Counted from the stretch's first letter, positions 40,044 to 50,432 are shown. The stretch: DNA of 64,000 nucleotides from CAKZNE01 sp040222435 (GCA_965212245.1 OZ243107.1:1674001-1738000); one strand, 5' to 3'. The notes: generated from the sequence alone by a model not told the origin. Numbers and translations: made by a program.

Positions 40044-42068
40044 CTACTGGTTCTGCGCCTGAAAACGGGTAATACCTTCTTCCAGCCAACTGATGTAGAA
40101 TTCAATATCCGGATCATAGGCTGTAGAGCCGTTTAAGGGCTTCATACTAGTATGACCCAATATGATGTATTGAGGCTGTGAATTATTTTCAAAGTGCTTG
40201 ATCTGGAATTCACTCCATTTATTCCCAATATTCCGGATCTTTTTACCGGTTACCGGAGATACATATTGCTCATCTTCCGGTAAAGGAGTGCGCAAGTCTA
40301 CATAGAGAGAGATCAATACCACGTCCTCGCGAAGTATTTCAAGAACACGGGGATCGCTCCAAACCTCTTCTTCCATCTTCCGGCAGTTTACACATGCCTT
40401 TCCGGTAAAGTCTATGAGTACCGGCTTATTTACTTCTTTAGCATAGGCCAAACCGGTTTCGAAATCATCAAAACAGTTAAGGTTGTGCGGACAATGATCA
40501 GGGTTGGCACCTTCCGGTATTTCTTCTCCCACAGAAATTATATTAGCTGCCGATCCGCCAAAACCTCCCGGAGATTCTGCATAAAAGGAAGGGGGTGGGA
40601 ATCCACTAATCAGTTTAAGAGGAGCACCCCACATACCCGGCAACAGGTATACTACAAAACACAATGTAAATATGGCCAGTAATAAGCGGAATACAGAAAC
40701 TTTCTCAAGGGGACTATCATGCGGCATACGGAACATACCAAGCAGGTATACGGTAACCAGAAGGAAAATAGCGATCCATATAGCAATAAAGTGTTCTCTT
40801 AACAGGATACCGGCATCCCAAACCAAATCAGCATTACTCAGGAATTTAAAAGCGAAGGCCAGCTCTATAAACCCAAGCACCACTTTAACTGAGTTAAGCC
40901 ATCCACCACTTTTAGGGAGGGAGTTAAGCCATCCCGGAAAAGCTGCAAAAAGTGCAAAGGGCAAAGCCAGGGCCAGTGAAAAACCGAACATTCCTACCAG
41001 CGGACCTTTAACACCACCACTGGAGGCTTCAAAAAGTAAAGTTCCGATAATGGGGCCGGTACATGAAAAGGAAACAAGGGCCAGGGTAAAGGCCATAAAG
41101 AAAATCCCGAGAATACCGCCTTTGTCAGATGCCTGGTCCGTACGGTTTACCCACGATGAGGGCAGTGTTATTTCAAAAGCTCCAAAAAAGCTGATAGCAA
41201 AAACCACTAATAAAAGGAAGAAAGCGATGTTCACGTATGGATCGGTAGAGAAGGCATTCATGGCATCCGCACCAAAAAAGGCGGTTACCACATAAGCTAA
41301 ACCGGTATATAGTATAATGATAGAAATGCCGTATAAAATAGCATTGGATATCCCTTTAGCGCGGGTCTTACTTTGCTTGGTAAAGAAACTTACCGTTAAA
41401 GGGATCATCGGGAATACACAGGGTGTGAGCAATGCTGCAAACCCTCCTAAAAAGCTCAGGATAAAAATACTTAACAGCGATCTTGAATTTTGAGATCCCG
41501 TAGAAGCCCCGAGTCCTGAATTATTAGCAGTGGTGTTGGTGTCACCAGAATCATCTGAGACTACAGGGTTTGAATAATCAATTTCCAAAGATTCTTTCTT
41601 AATCGGATCATTGGCTCCTTTCACTTCAAACTCCAGGTCAATATACTCAGGAGGCAGGCACATACGATCGTTACATGTCATAAAAACCAGTTCTCCTTTT
41701 ACCACAAAGTCCTGCGATGAATGGATCAGTATTTTTTGACGAAAGGTTACTTTTTCGTCATGAAAGCGGAGTACTTCATCAAAATTAGGATCATATTCTT
41801 CCACCGGCTCAGGTTCCAGTATGCCATTATTCAGGGTATAAGCATCAGCCTCTTCCCAAACGATGGCAGTGGGGTATACAGATGAGTTGGTATCCAGGTC
41901 ATTGGAATACACATGCCAGCCTTCTTCAATAGTGGCTGACATTAGCAATTCGGCTTCAGTATCTGAGATCCGGTTTACGGAAAAACTCCAGTCCACAGGG
42001 TCTTGAACCTGAGCAGAAAGTGAAAAGCTGAGGAACAGCAGAGTGGCAATGGTGTGAAATAATCGCAT
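40044..42068 (-). CDS. dsbD: Thiol:disulfide interchange protein DsbD
   Basis: DsbD carries electrons from cytoplasmic thioredoxin to periplasmic thiol proteins. The 674-residue protein has a signal peptide (residues 1-19), an N-terminal DsbD-alpha-like domain (about 25-150, with the cysteine pair in TCNDRMCLPPEY), a central membrane domain of about eight helices (about 195-480, with TPCVFPMIPLTVSFF and SFSCTGPIIGTLL carrying the two exchange cysteines) and a C-terminal thioredoxin domain (GKACVNCRKMEEE). All three redox pairs are present. It follows tilS by 5 bp and may help thiol-dependent cytochrome or outer-membrane protein maturation. Confidence 0.95.
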   Translation of the reverse strand: MRLFHTIATLLFLSFSLSAQVQDPVDWSFSVNRISDTEAELLMSATIEEGWHVYSNDLDTNSSVYPTAIVWEEADAYTLNNGILEPEPVEEYDPNFDEVLRFHDEKVTFRQKILIHSSQDFVVKGELVFMTCNDRMCLPPEYIDLEFEVKGANDPIKKESLEIDYSNPVVSDDSGDTNTTANNSGLGASTGSQNSRSLLSIFILSFLGGFAALLTPCVFPMIPLTVSFFTKQSKTRAKGISNAILYGISIIILYTGLAYVVTAFFGADAMNAFSTDPYVNIAFFLLLVVFAISFFGAFEITLPSSWVNRTDQASDKGGILGIFFMAFTLALVSFSCTGPIIGTLLFEASSGGVKGPLVGMFGFSLALALPFALFAAFPGWLNSLPKSGGWLNSVKVVLGFIELAFAFKFLSNADLVWDAGILLREHFIAIWIAIFLLVTVYLLGMFRMPHDSPLEKVSVFRLLLAIFTLCFVVYLLPGMWGAPLKLISGFPPPSFYAESPGGFGGSAANIISVGEEIPEGANPDHCPHNLNCFDDFETGLAYAKEVNKPVLIDFTGKACVNCRKMEEEVWSDPRVLEILREDVVLISLYVDLRTPLPEDEQYVSPVTGKKIRNIGNKWSEFQIKHFENNSQPQYIILGHTSMKPLNGSTAYDPDIEFYISWLEEGITRFQAQNQ

Positions 42069-42073
42069 AGAAT

Positions 42074-43393
42074 CTAATTCAAAAGGTCAACAAAGTAAAT
42101 AGTTTTTGTTTTATCTGAAACTTTAAAGCGGTCATCAATCCGATGACCCACCACCCAGACAATATCTGAACCGGAACACAGCAACCATACCTCATCTTTT
42201 TCAAATCGGTTCAGTTTAATATCGGTAAAGTAATCACTAAGTTTTTTAAAGCCCTTCATCCCAAGAGGTTTGAAGCAATCTCCATTTTCCCAATGCCTTA
42301 AAACCAATGGGAAATCCAAACGATCCAGATCCAGTGCGGCCTGCTTTGGTGATACCGGGAACTCAAATGTATCATTTCTCCGCAGAGAAATAGCCATACT
42401 AACGGGCTCGTCTATTTGATGATCGGTTTCGTGAATCGAATATTTCCCATCAGACTCCGGTTTATTTTTCTTGAGAATAAGGTGTTTACGGTCTTTTAAA
42501 AGTGTGTGGCCTGCCGAGTGAAACATAGCGCCACTTTCCTGGTCAAATGAACGGATAATGGCTTCAAGGTCGAAAATCCCGACCGGAGAAAGCCATGCAT
42601 TAAGCAATGTTTTTTGAAAAAATGAACCTTTAATCTTTGATATGACTATTATTTCCGAGTCTTTTTGTTTTTCAACCAGGTGGTCTAATTCGGATTGTAA
42701 GGCGTACTGAAAAAAAGCCCCATCCTGTTGTAAATTTTCAAGACTGGTCCGAAAACCTGAATCAAAATTTGGGAAAGCTTTTTTAAGGGCAGGGATTACA
42801 TGGTGCCGGATGAAATTTCGTTGGTAATGATCATTTTGGTTAGAGCTATCCTCACGCCAGGATACATTGTTTTTTTTGGCATATTCCATGATATCCTGCC
42901 GGCTTAATGTATGTAGTGGGCGCAGAGTAGAAGGTTGAGTGTGAGTTATTCCCTGTAAACCGGTAAAACCAGTGCCGCGGCCTAAGTTGATGAGTAAAGT
43001 TTCCAGGCTGTCATCCTGATGGTGAGCTGTAAGCAGATAAGTGTAGCCCTGATTTTGTATAAGCTCTCTGAAAAAACCATACCGCAGGTCGCGGGCAGCC
43101 ATCTGCGTTGAAATGTTTTTTTCTGCAGCGTATGCATCGGTGTTAAAGCTTTTGGTATGAAGAAGGAGACCGTTTTTACCAGCCAGGTTTTCTACAAATA
43201 ATTGATCAGCATCCGATTCTCCGCCCCTAAGGTTGAAGTTGCAATGAGCCAAAACGGGTTTATAATCCAGTTGTAAAAGGAGGTGCAGGAGAACCATAGA
43301 GTCTACGCCTCCGCTACAAGCCAGGAGTAAGGTGTGGTGAGGCCTTAGAGGAGACTTTTTAAAAAAGGCTGAAACACTTTGAATACAATCCAT
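42074..43393 (-). CDS. tilS: tRNA(Ile)-lysidine synthase
   Basis: TilS converts the wobble cytidine of the AUA-decoding tRNA-Ile to lysidine, making it read isoleucine. The 439-residue protein has the PP-loop SGGVDS (residues 27-32), the N-type ATPase domain to about residue 215 (HHQDDSLETLLINLGRGTG, LRPLHTLSRQDIMEYA) and the C-terminal tRNA-binding domains (FKPLGMKGFKKLSDYF). It starts at ATG 43393, 8 bp after a -7 box, and dsbD follows 5 bp later, so the two are probably cotranscribed despite unrelated roles. Confidence 0.95.
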   Translation of the reverse strand: MDCIQSVSAFFKKSPLRPHHTLLLACSGGVDSMVLLHLLLQLDYKPVLAHCNFNLRGGESDADQLFVENLAGKNGLLLHTKSFNTDAYAAEKNISTQMAARDLRYGFFRELIQNQGYTYLLTAHHQDDSLETLLINLGRGTGFTGLQGITHTQPSTLRPLHTLSRQDIMEYAKKNNVSWREDSSNQNDHYQRNFIRHHVIPALKKAFPNFDSGFRTSLENLQQDGAFFQYALQSELDHLVEKQKDSEIIVISKIKGSFFQKTLLNAWLSPVGIFDLEAIIRSFDQESGAMFHSAGHTLLKDRKHLILKKNKPESDGKYSIHETDHQIDEPVSMAISLRRNDTFEFPVSPKQAALDLDRLDFPLVLRHWENGDCFKPLGMKGFKKLSDYFTDIKLNRFEKDEVWLLCSGSDIVWVVGHRIDDRFKVSDKTKTIYFVDLLN

Positions 43394-43400
43394 GGGTTTT

Positions 43401-43408
43401 CAAAAATA
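43401..43408 (-). promoter_or_regulatory. Probable tilS promoter -7 box
   Basis: The minus strand reads TATTTTTG, an exact TAnnTTTG match 7 bp before the tilS ATG, so the leader would be only a few bases. The -33 region is weak. Confidence 0.45.
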
Positions 43409-43449
43409 AGAAGCCCGTGCTGATCCATGACTTTTGTTCTGTACTTTAT

Positions 43450-44718
43450 TTACTCCAGAGCCTTAAAAAGCTTGTCCGCTTTTAATAAGCACTCTTCATA
43501 TTCTTTTTCCGCTTCGCAGTGAATAGTGATCGCGCTGCCTACCCGTGCCGAGATCACACCGTTTTTTTCATTATACAGTAAGCTCCTTATCACTACATTA
43601 AAATCAAAATTGCCGTAAGGGTCTATGTACCCTACAGACCCGGAATACAGAGAGCGTGAAAAGTTTTCGTGCGCATCAATAATTTTCATGGCCTCTATTT
43701 TGGGAGCTCCGGTCATACTGCCCATAGGGAATGAGTAACGGATAGCGTCTGTAAAGTGAAAGGCATCGTCAAGAGTACTGCTTACCGTGGAAACCATTTG
43801 GTGTACAGCCGGGTAAGAGTATATGCCAAAAAGCTCATCTACTTTAACTGAAGCTTTTGCTGCGGTGTGACTAAGATCGTTACGAACAAGGTCTACGATC
43901 ATAACATTTTCCGAGCGCTCTTTTTCGCTTTGGAGTAAAGCGGTTTTCAACTGTTCATCTTTCTCAGGATCTGCTGAACGGGCAGCGGTCCCTTTAATGG
44001 GTTGAGAGACCAATCGTTTATCTCTTTTACATAGGTAGCGTTCCGGGGAAGTACACATAAGGTACTGGCTTTTACACTTATAAAAAGCAGCAAACGGGGA
44101 AGGGGAAGCAGCGTTCAGCTTCCGGAAAATGGCTTCAGGCTCAATAACTGCTTTCTCTTTGAATTCAATACAATAATTTACCTCATAGATGTCTCCGAAT
44201 TGAAGGTGATCCTTTAAACTTTGTATGTGGGACAGGTACTGATCCCGGCTGGTTTGCGACTTTAGTTGGACAGGTGTTTTTTTTGATAAAAACCGTTTTG
44301 TTTTTTGCTTTAGCCACTTGCAAAAAGCAGATTCATCAATTAAGTTATCACTTTCTGCATATAGTTTTTCTCCTATTGAATACACTACAACCTCCGGTTG
44401 AAAAAACAGCATTAGTGGAAACTCAAAAGAATCTTCACTAGTGGTGTTTAAATCTTCCAGCTTGTTTTTGAGATTGTAATTCAAATGCCCAAAGAGCCAT
44501 GACTTTCTTTCCTGGTGAAAGTCTTTTAAGGCTGAAAAATGATTCTCTCCAGGTGAAAAAACCTTCCGGGCTCCTACCGCTATTATCCAGTCGTATACAC
44601 CATACATGTCAGTGAACCCGTTGGAATCCAGTAGTATAAAGTAATCTTCCTGCCAGGAGGATTGAATTAATTTTTCTTTGAGATTAGGGAATTGGGAGGG
44701 TTCAAGGAGCAGCTTCAT
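43450..44718 (-). CDS. pabB: Aminodeoxychorismate synthase component I
   Basis: PabB adds ammonia to chorismate to make 4-amino-4-deoxychorismate for folate. The 422-residue protein is a chorismate-binding enzyme with SQPIKGTAARS, DLVRNDLSHTA, SFPMGSMTGAPKIEAMKIID and SVGYIDPYGNFDFNVVIRSL. The lysine in PIKGT is the PabB-specific nucleophile; anthranilate synthase has alanine there. No glutamine amidotransferase partner (pabA) or lyase (pabC) is adjacent. Its ATG overlaps the stop of the large hybrid kinase (4-bp overlap). Confidence 0.92.
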   Translation of the reverse strand: MKLLLEPSQFPNLKEKLIQSSWQEDYFILLDSNGFTDMYGVYDWIIAVGARKVFSPGENHFSALKDFHQERKSWLFGHLNYNLKNKLEDLNTTSEDSFEFPLMLFFQPEVVVYSIGEKLYAESDNLIDESAFCKWLKQKTKRFLSKKTPVQLKSQTSRDQYLSHIQSLKDHLQFGDIYEVNYCIEFKEKAVIEPEAIFRKLNAASPSPFAAFYKCKSQYLMCTSPERYLCKRDKRLVSQPIKGTAARSADPEKDEQLKTALLQSEKERSENVMIVDLVRNDLSHTAAKASVKVDELFGIYSYPAVHQMVSTVSSTLDDAFHFTDAIRYSFPMGSMTGAPKIEAMKIIDAHENFSRSLYSGSVGYIDPYGNFDFNVVIRSLLYNEKNGVISARVGSAITIHCEAEKEYEECLLKADKLFKALE

Positions 44719-47700
44719 TCTCCCTCAGAGTCTTGCTTCTTTTTAAGGATATAACTAAGCACCCGCTTTATAGCCTCCGTGCTAATGGGCTTACTTACAT
44801 AATCATCCATGCCTTCTCCCAGAAATTTTTCACGGTCTCCTTCCATGGCATTAGCCGTCATAGCGACAATCATGGGACGGGTACGCCCCATTTTTTTAAT
44901 GATAGCATGCGTGGCTTCCACACCGTCCATTTCGGGCATTTGCACATCCATGAAAACCACATCGTATTTTTGACGGGTTACGGCTTCCACGGCCTCCAGT
45001 CCATTGGCTACCACATCCATAGAATATCCCATGTTTTTCATGGTAAGCACGGCCAATTTCTGGTTAACCAGATTATCTTCAGCCAGTAATATGCTTAAGG
45101 GAGCCTCTGTTTTTTGGTCTTGTTTTTCTGTTTCAGTTGTCAAAGGCTTCAGTTCTTTATCAGCAGTTTCTTCTTTAAATATAGTAGGTGCTAAAGTCCT
45201 CAATATAGATTTAAGAAGCAAGCTATGTTTAAAAGGCTTCATGTAGTATGCCGAGAACAGTTCGCTTTTCTGCATATCGGTAAGGTCTGGGTAAGCAGAG
45301 CTCAGCAGGATTACCGGCATTTCTTCCTTTGAAAATTTATCCCGGATCATACGGGTTACTTGAATACCATCCATTTCAGGCATCTCAAAATCCATTATAA
45401 TAAGATCGTAATTTCCGGTAAGAGCCTTTTTAAGCCCTGCCTTGGAGTTGTTGACAGGATCGGCTTCCATACCCCATTTTTCAAACTGGCGTTTGAGGAT
45501 TTTCAGGTTGGTTTCTGAGTCATCCAGCATTAGCACCCTTTTTCCTTCCAGTGATTTAATGCCTTTTTCTTCAGAGCTGCGGCTCTTTTGCTCCTTAACC
45601 ACTTTTTTACGGATGGTAAACTGGAAGTTAGAACCTTCTCCAGGGTCGCTGTCAATCCATATATTACCACCCATAAGGCTAACCAGTTTTTTACAAATAG
45701 CCAGCCCTAATCCGGTACCTCCGTATTTACGGGTTGTGCTGGAGTCTGCCTGTGTAAAAGCCGTAAACAGCTTGCTGGCTTTTTCATGAGTAATACCTAT
45801 ACCCGTGTCACGCACAGAAAAGTATACTTCCACTTCATCTTCGGTACGATCGCGCAGGTCCACTCGTATTACAACTTCACCATCATCGGTAAACTTAATG
45901 GCATTACCAATAAGGTTAATCAATACCTGCCTCAAACGAGTAATGTCTCCGGAAACAATATCCGGTACTTCAGGATCAATAAAGTAGAACAGGTCAATAC
46001 CTTTTTCATTAACCTTGGCCGAAAGCAATTCCACCGCTTCCTCAACGCATTGAGCAATTTCAAATGGAAATTCTTCCAATGACATATTTCCGGCCTCTAT
46101 TTTACTAAAATCCAGGATGTCATTGATCACAGTAAGTAAGGCATCCCCGCTCAGGCGGATGGTGTTTACATAATCCAGTTGTTCTTCAGAAAGATGTGTT
46201 TGAAGGAGTAAGCTGGTCATACCAATTACCCCGTTCATGGGAGTGCGTATCTCATGACTCATGGTAGCGAGGAAGTCACTTTTAGCTTTAGCTCCCTCTT
46301 CAGCAGCTTCCTTAGCTTCAATAAGCTTTTGCGATGTCCCTATGCGTTCCAGCTCTGAACCCAGCCACTGGGCCATCAGGTTCAGCATATCCTTATCACT
46401 TTCGGTAAATTTATAAGGCTTGGCTTTGCTTCCGCTGAAATGAAGTGTGCCGCAGATTACATTATTTACATATACTGCGGCCCCTATATAAGACTGATGT
46501 TGTAGTTTTTTATAGGCCATAAACTCACAGCGATCGGTAAGCTGAATATTCTCTATGGCAATGGTTTGCTCTTCCTCTAAAACTTTAACGCAGTAGGTTT
46601 CATTAAGATCCAATTGATCGCCAGGCTGAAGAGCCGCGTCTGCCGGACTTACATTCTTAATAGTGTATTTATTCTTTTTGAGGTCAATGTTAGAGAAAAT
46701 GGCAAGATCCATTTTAAAGCGTTCCGCTCCCAGGCTTAGAATGTTGTTGATCTTTTCATGCAAGGTCATTTCAGTATTAGACGAAATGAGGTGAAGGTCG
46801 CGTACCGCTTTTTCATTGCGGATCAACATCTTTTCAGCCCTGCGCTTTTCGGTAACATCGGTAATGGTCCAAACCACACCAGTGCCAAAATCATAGCCAC
46901 CTACATCAATGACCTTTCGTTTTCCATCTTTTGTAAAAATGCTGAAAAGGAAATTATCAATATGCCCTGATTTTAACATGGAATAATACATACTACTAAC
47001 CTTATCCACTTCTTCATTCGGGTAAAGCGTACGGAACCATTTATCCACCGTTTTAATATCATCAGCACTATAGCCTATAATATCGGACATTCTCTTATTG
47101 AGGTAAAGCTGATCATCCTGTACCAGTACAGCCCCCACCGGCAGGTTATCAATTACGTTGCGCATGCGCTTTTCACTAGTCTCAAGGCGCTCTTTTATTT
47201 CTTCCAGTTCTTTTACATACTGGCTCAGCTCTTCTTCGCGGGCAGTGAGCTCCTCTTCCCTCACGGTCAGTTCTTCATTAAGTTCTTGTTCTGACTCATA
47301 AAGCTCCTGCAGGCTCAATTCGTTTTTCTTCCGTTTGGTAATGTCGGTGATAGTCCCGATCATCCGTTGCGGTTCATCTGTTCGGTTAAAACCTACAATT
47401 CTGCCTTGTAAGCGCAGCCAGAAGTTGCTGCCATCCTTACGAATACCCATATAGTCAAAGGCCGCAGATGCGGGTGTGTCAGGATTCTTAGCATCTGCAA
47501 TGTATTCCAGGAATACTTTGCGGTAGTCCTGATGAATATGATCCTCCCAGAATTGAAAATGATTTTGCTCTTCATCCAGGCCATGAAAACCGTGAAGTTT
47601 AAAGAAGGTATCGTTAAAAACTACTTCATTGGTGATGAGGTTCCAATCCCATAAACCCTGTTGTGCATTTTCAAGGGCCATATGAAGCCTGGTACTGGAA

Positions 47701-48827
47701 ATATTTAATTCTTCCTGTGCCTTAACCTGCTCCGTAATATTTTTAATAAACCCGGCCGCGCCTACTACTTCATGATGTTGATCAAAAAGAGGGTTGATCG
47801 CCACATCTAAAGTTTCACTATTTCTGCTAATGGTAAAGGAGCACTTTTTGCCTTTAAAGGCATTTTGATAGTATACATACCATGAACTTTCATCAGCCTG
47901 ATCAAAAACTTCCAGGATATTGGTGGTGCCTTCCACCGGTTCATAGCCAGTTACTTTTTGGAAACTTTTCCTAAAGGAATGGTTCCCCTTAATCAAAATA
48001 CCATCTGTGTTTACCGACCATATTTCGAGGTCGCTGTAATTCATAATGGCATCCAGGTTAGTTTTGCTTTCCTCAATAAAGGTGTTGGCCAGGTTTAGTT
48101 GTTCAACAGTTTGGGTTAGCTCTTCCTCCCGCACAGCCAGCTCCTGATTCAATTCCTGCTGTTCTTCCAATGCTGCCTCTCTGATACCGGAGATCCTGTT
48201 AAAGTTCCGGATGGTTGGGATAGCGAGGAGTAATGTGAAAGCGGTATAAGTGGTAATAGCAATGATCAACATAATGAGGTATACATCCTCACGGTTTTTA
48301 TGCTTGGCATTACTCTCACTTTCATAAAGTGCTACATTGGCTTCCAGCACCTTAAGAAGTATAGGTTCAATTTCCAGAATATTCCGGGCATAAGCCGCAG
48401 CAGCTTCCTTACTTATTTCACCCTGGCAATACCGGAGTAAATTCCGGGTCTCATTCTCCAGGTTCCGAAGGTGATAGACTATTTTTTGATGATTGGTATC
48501 GAGTGCCTTCTGGTAGGGATCAGATAAGGGCTCTGATCGTGATTCGTTCTTTAATTGATCCAATTGCCTTTTAAAGCTGGCCAGATCTTTTTTGATGCTT
48601 TGGCAATGGGCCTCAACAATAAAAGAGGGTGATTCAAAGGCTACGGCCAAACTGGATTTAGAAATTTTTTGGGTATACATGCGCTGGCGGCCTGCCAGGT
48701 TAATGCGATGGGCATCCATCAGTTGCCGGTCCTCCATGTAGCCTACAAAAAAATATACACCAAAGGCAATGCCTACGGTTATACCGAGGTAAAGAAAGAA
48801 AAGTACGCTTAAATTTTTGACATTCAA
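44715..48827 (-). CDS. Hybrid sensor histidine kinase with PilJ-type sensor, PAS, GAF and two receiver domains
   Basis: The 1370-residue protein has a membrane helix at 8-30, a periplasmic PilJ-like domain (about 35-180, INLAGRQRMYTQ), a second membrane helix at about 183-205, and a coiled coil. PAS domains follow at about 265-365, 375-500 and 555-665, the first two with PAC ends (ITEQVKAQEELN, ITKRKKNEL). A GAF domain spans about 690-840. The kinase core has the H-box MSHEIRTPMNGVIG, N-box RLRQVLINLIGNAIKF and G-boxes DTGIGI and GGTGLGLAI. Two receiver domains complete it (LIIMDFEMPEMDGIQ and VVFMDVQMPEMDGVE). No separate output domain exists, so phosphate probably goes to another protein. 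It overlaps pabB by 4 bp. Confidence 0.95.
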   Translation of the reverse strand: MNVKNLSVLFFLYLGITVGIAFGVYFFVGYMEDRQLMDAHRINLAGRQRMYTQKISKSSLAVAFESPSFIVEAHCQSIKKDLASFKRQLDQLKNESRSEPLSDPYQKALDTNHQKIVYHLRNLENETRNLLRYCQGEISKEAAAAYARNILEIEPILLKVLEANVALYESESNAKHKNREDVYLIMLIIAITTYTAFTLLLAIPTIRNFNRISGIREAALEEQQELNQELAVREEELTQTVEQLNLANTFIEESKTNLDAIMNYSDLEIWSVNTDGILIKGNHSFRKSFQKVTGYEPVEGTTNILEVFDQADESSWYVYYQNAFKGKKCSFTISRNSETLDVAINPLFDQHHEVVGAAGFIKNITEQVKAQEELNISSTRLHMALENAQQGLWDWNLITNEVVFNDTFFKLHGFHGLDEEQNHFQFWEDHIHQDYRKVFLEYIADAKNPDTPASAAFDYMGIRKDGSNFWLRLQGRIVGFNRTDEPQRMIGTITDITKRKKNELSLQELYESEQELNEELTVREEELTAREEELSQYVKELEEIKERLETSEKRMRNVIDNLPVGAVLVQDDQLYLNKRMSDIIGYSADDIKTVDKWFRTLYPNEEVDKVSSMYYSMLKSGHIDNFLFSIFTKDGKRKVIDVGGYDFGTGVVWTITDVTEKRRAEKMLIRNEKAVRDLHLISSNTEMTLHEKINNILSLGAERFKMDLAIFSNIDLKKNKYTIKNVSPADAALQPGDQLDLNETYCVKVLEEEQTIAIENIQLTDRCEFMAYKKLQHQSYIGAAVYVNNVICGTLHFSGSKAKPYKFTESDKDMLNLMAQWLGSELERIGTSQKLIEAKEAAEEGAKAKSDFLATMSHEIRTPMNGVIGMTSLLLQTHLSEEQLDYVNTIRLSGDALLTVINDILDFSKIEAGNMSLEEFPFEIAQCVEEAVELLSAKVNEKGIDLFYFIDPEVPDIVSGDITRLRQVLINLIGNAIKFTDDGEVVIRVDLRDRTEDEVEVYFSVRDTGIGITHEKASKLFTAFTQADSSTTRKYGGTGLGLAICKKLVSLMGGNIWIDSDPGEGSNFQFTIRKKVVKEQKSRSSEEKGIKSLEGKRVLMLDDSETNLKILKRQFEKWGMEADPVNNSKAGLKKALTGNYDLIIMDFEMPEMDGIQVTRMIRDKFSKEEMPVILLSSAYPDLTDMQKSELFSAYYMKPFKHSLLLKSILRTLAPTIFKEETADKELKPLTTETEKQDQKTEAPLSILLAEDNLVNQKLAVLTMKNMGYSMDVVANGLEAVEAVTRQKYDVVFMDVQMPEMDGVEATHAIIKKMGRTRPMIVAMTANAMEGDREKFLGEGMDDYVSKPISTEAIKRVLSYILKKKQDSEGE

Positions 48828-48911
48828 ATTAGCCTGGCCTTATGAGAAGGTTATGAACTTTCAACTCATAACTAATAATAGTGAGCCGAAAGATAGGCAT
48901 ATTATCCGATT

Positions 48912-50315
48912 TTAAACATGTAATGCGCGGTTGCCTGTGGCAGCAAGTGCTGCCTCTTTAGTGGCCTCACTGTAGGTAGGGTGGGCATGGCTTATACGGG
49001 CTATGTCTTCTGCAGATGCCCTGAATTCCATAGCTACTACTGCCTCAGCTATAAGGTCAGCTGCCCGTGCTGCAATGATATGCACTCCCAGTACTTCGTC
49101 TGTTTCTTTATCAGAGAGGATTTTTACCAAACCTTCAATGTCCATACTTGCGCGTGAGCGTCCTAAGGCTCTCATTGGAAACTGACCGGATTTATAGTCG
49201 ATCTTTTCTTCCTTAAGTTGCTCTTCAGTCTTGCCTACACTGGCTACTTCCGGCCAGGTGTAAACCACGCCAGGAATAAGGTTATAATCAATATGAGGTT
49301 TTTCCCCGGCAATAAGCTCGGCCACCATCACACCTTCTTCTTCCGCTTTATGGGCCAGCATAGCACCCCTTACCACATCACCAATGGCATAAATGTGTGA
49401 TTTGTTGGTTTGTAAGTGGTTATTTACTTCCACCTGGCCTTTGTCATTACTCTTTACACCAGCTTTATCCAGGCCCAGCTTATCGGTATAAGGTTTTCTC
49501 CCTACGGATACCAGGCAGTAATCACCTTCAAAACTTACTTCTTTATCTTTTTTATCGGTAGCCTTAACCATTACTTTATCCCCATTACGGCTGACTCCTG
49601 TTACTTTATGACTCAGGTTAAACTTAACCCCCAGCTTTTTCATAGACTTCATGAGTTCCTTACCCATGGCCGCGTCAAAAGTAGGGATCACCTTATCAAG
49701 GTATTCCACAACGGTTACATCGGCACCTAAGCGGGCGTATACACTGCCCAGCTCTAAACCAATTACACCACCACCAATTACAATGAGGTGCTCAGGTACC
49801 TCGCTTAGTTTAAGTGCCTCGGTACTGCTAATGATCCGTTCTTTGTCAAACTTGGCAAAAGGCAACTCAGCAGGCTTACTACCAGTAGCTATAATAACGT
49901 GTTTAGCTTCAATTTTTTCAGATTTATCGCCTTCCCCCTGAATATTGATCGTATGCTCATCTGCAAAAGAACCTATCCCCTGAAATACTTCTATCTTATT
50001 CTTATCCATCAGGTATTTCACACCATCGCAAGTTTGATCCACCACTTTTTGCTTACGGTCTATCATTTGCTTGAAATTCACCTTCAGATCCTTGAGTTCA
50101 ATCCCGTGCTCCTCAAAGCTCTTGTTAGCATTATGATAATGTTCAGAAGAGTCAAGAAGGGCCTTGGACGGAATGCAACCTACATTCAGGCAGGTGCCAC
50201 CTAAAGTTGGATATTTTTCAATGATGGCGGTTTTCATTCCAAGTTGAGCACATCGAATGGCTGCAACATATCCACCGGGACCTGAACCAATAATGGCAAC
50301 ATCAAATTTTGTCAT
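48912..50315 (-). CDS. lpd: Dihydrolipoyl dehydrogenase
   Basis: This flavoprotein reoxidises dihydrolipoyl groups of 2-oxoacid dehydrogenases and the glycine cleavage H-protein. With ATG at 50315 it has 467 residues and begins MTKFDVAIIGSGPGGYVAAI at the FAD site. The redox pair is in GGTCLNVGCIPSK, the NAD site in VIGGGVIGLELGSVYARLG, and the catalytic histidine in ISHAHPTYSEA. A longer frame up to 50369 adds 18 residues that are not conserved and would pass through the promoter box at 50343-50350. It may serve gcvP at 25.9-28.7 kb. Confidence 0.96.
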   Translation of the reverse strand: MTKFDVAIIGSGPGGYVAAIRCAQLGMKTAIIEKYPTLGGTCLNVGCIPSKALLDSSEHYHNANKSFEEHGIELKDLKVNFKQMIDRKQKVVDQTCDGVKYLMDKNKIEVFQGIGSFADEHTINIQGEGDKSEKIEAKHVIIATGSKPAELPFAKFDKERIISSTEALKLSEVPEHLIVIGGGVIGLELGSVYARLGADVTVVEYLDKVIPTFDAAMGKELMKSMKKLGVKFNLSHKVTGVSRNGDKVMVKATDKKDKEVSFEGDYCLVSVGRKPYTDKLGLDKAGVKSNDKGQVEVNNHLQTNKSHIYAIGDVVRGAMLAHKAEEEGVMVAELIAGEKPHIDYNLIPGVVYTWPEVASVGKTEEQLKEEKIDYKSGQFPMRALGRSRASMDIEGLVKILSDKETDEVLGVHIIAARAADLIAEAVVAMEFRASAEDIARISHAHPTYSEATKEAALAATGNRALHV

Positions 50316-50342
50316 GGAGAAAGTGTAACTAAAAGTTCTGGG

Positions 50343-50370
50343 CAAATGTAGTAAAGCGAGGTAATTCAAT
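50343..50370 (-). promoter_or_regulatory. Probable lpd promoter
   Basis: On the minus strand an exact TACATTTG box (50343-50350) has ATTG (50367-50370) 16 bp upstream. The leader to the ATG at 50315 would be about 23 bases. This placement rules against the longer open frame. Confidence 0.5.
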
Positions 50371-50432
50371 TCCTCTAAATAGCATTGAGTTTTCTGATTT
50401 GAAAATAAGTTACAGATATAAAACCCGAAGTT

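Noticed and set aside
40672..41295. A 207-codon open frame antisense to dsbD
   Set aside because: It lies wholly opposite the membrane domain of dsbD, has the skewed composition of a shadow frame and no signal or domain.
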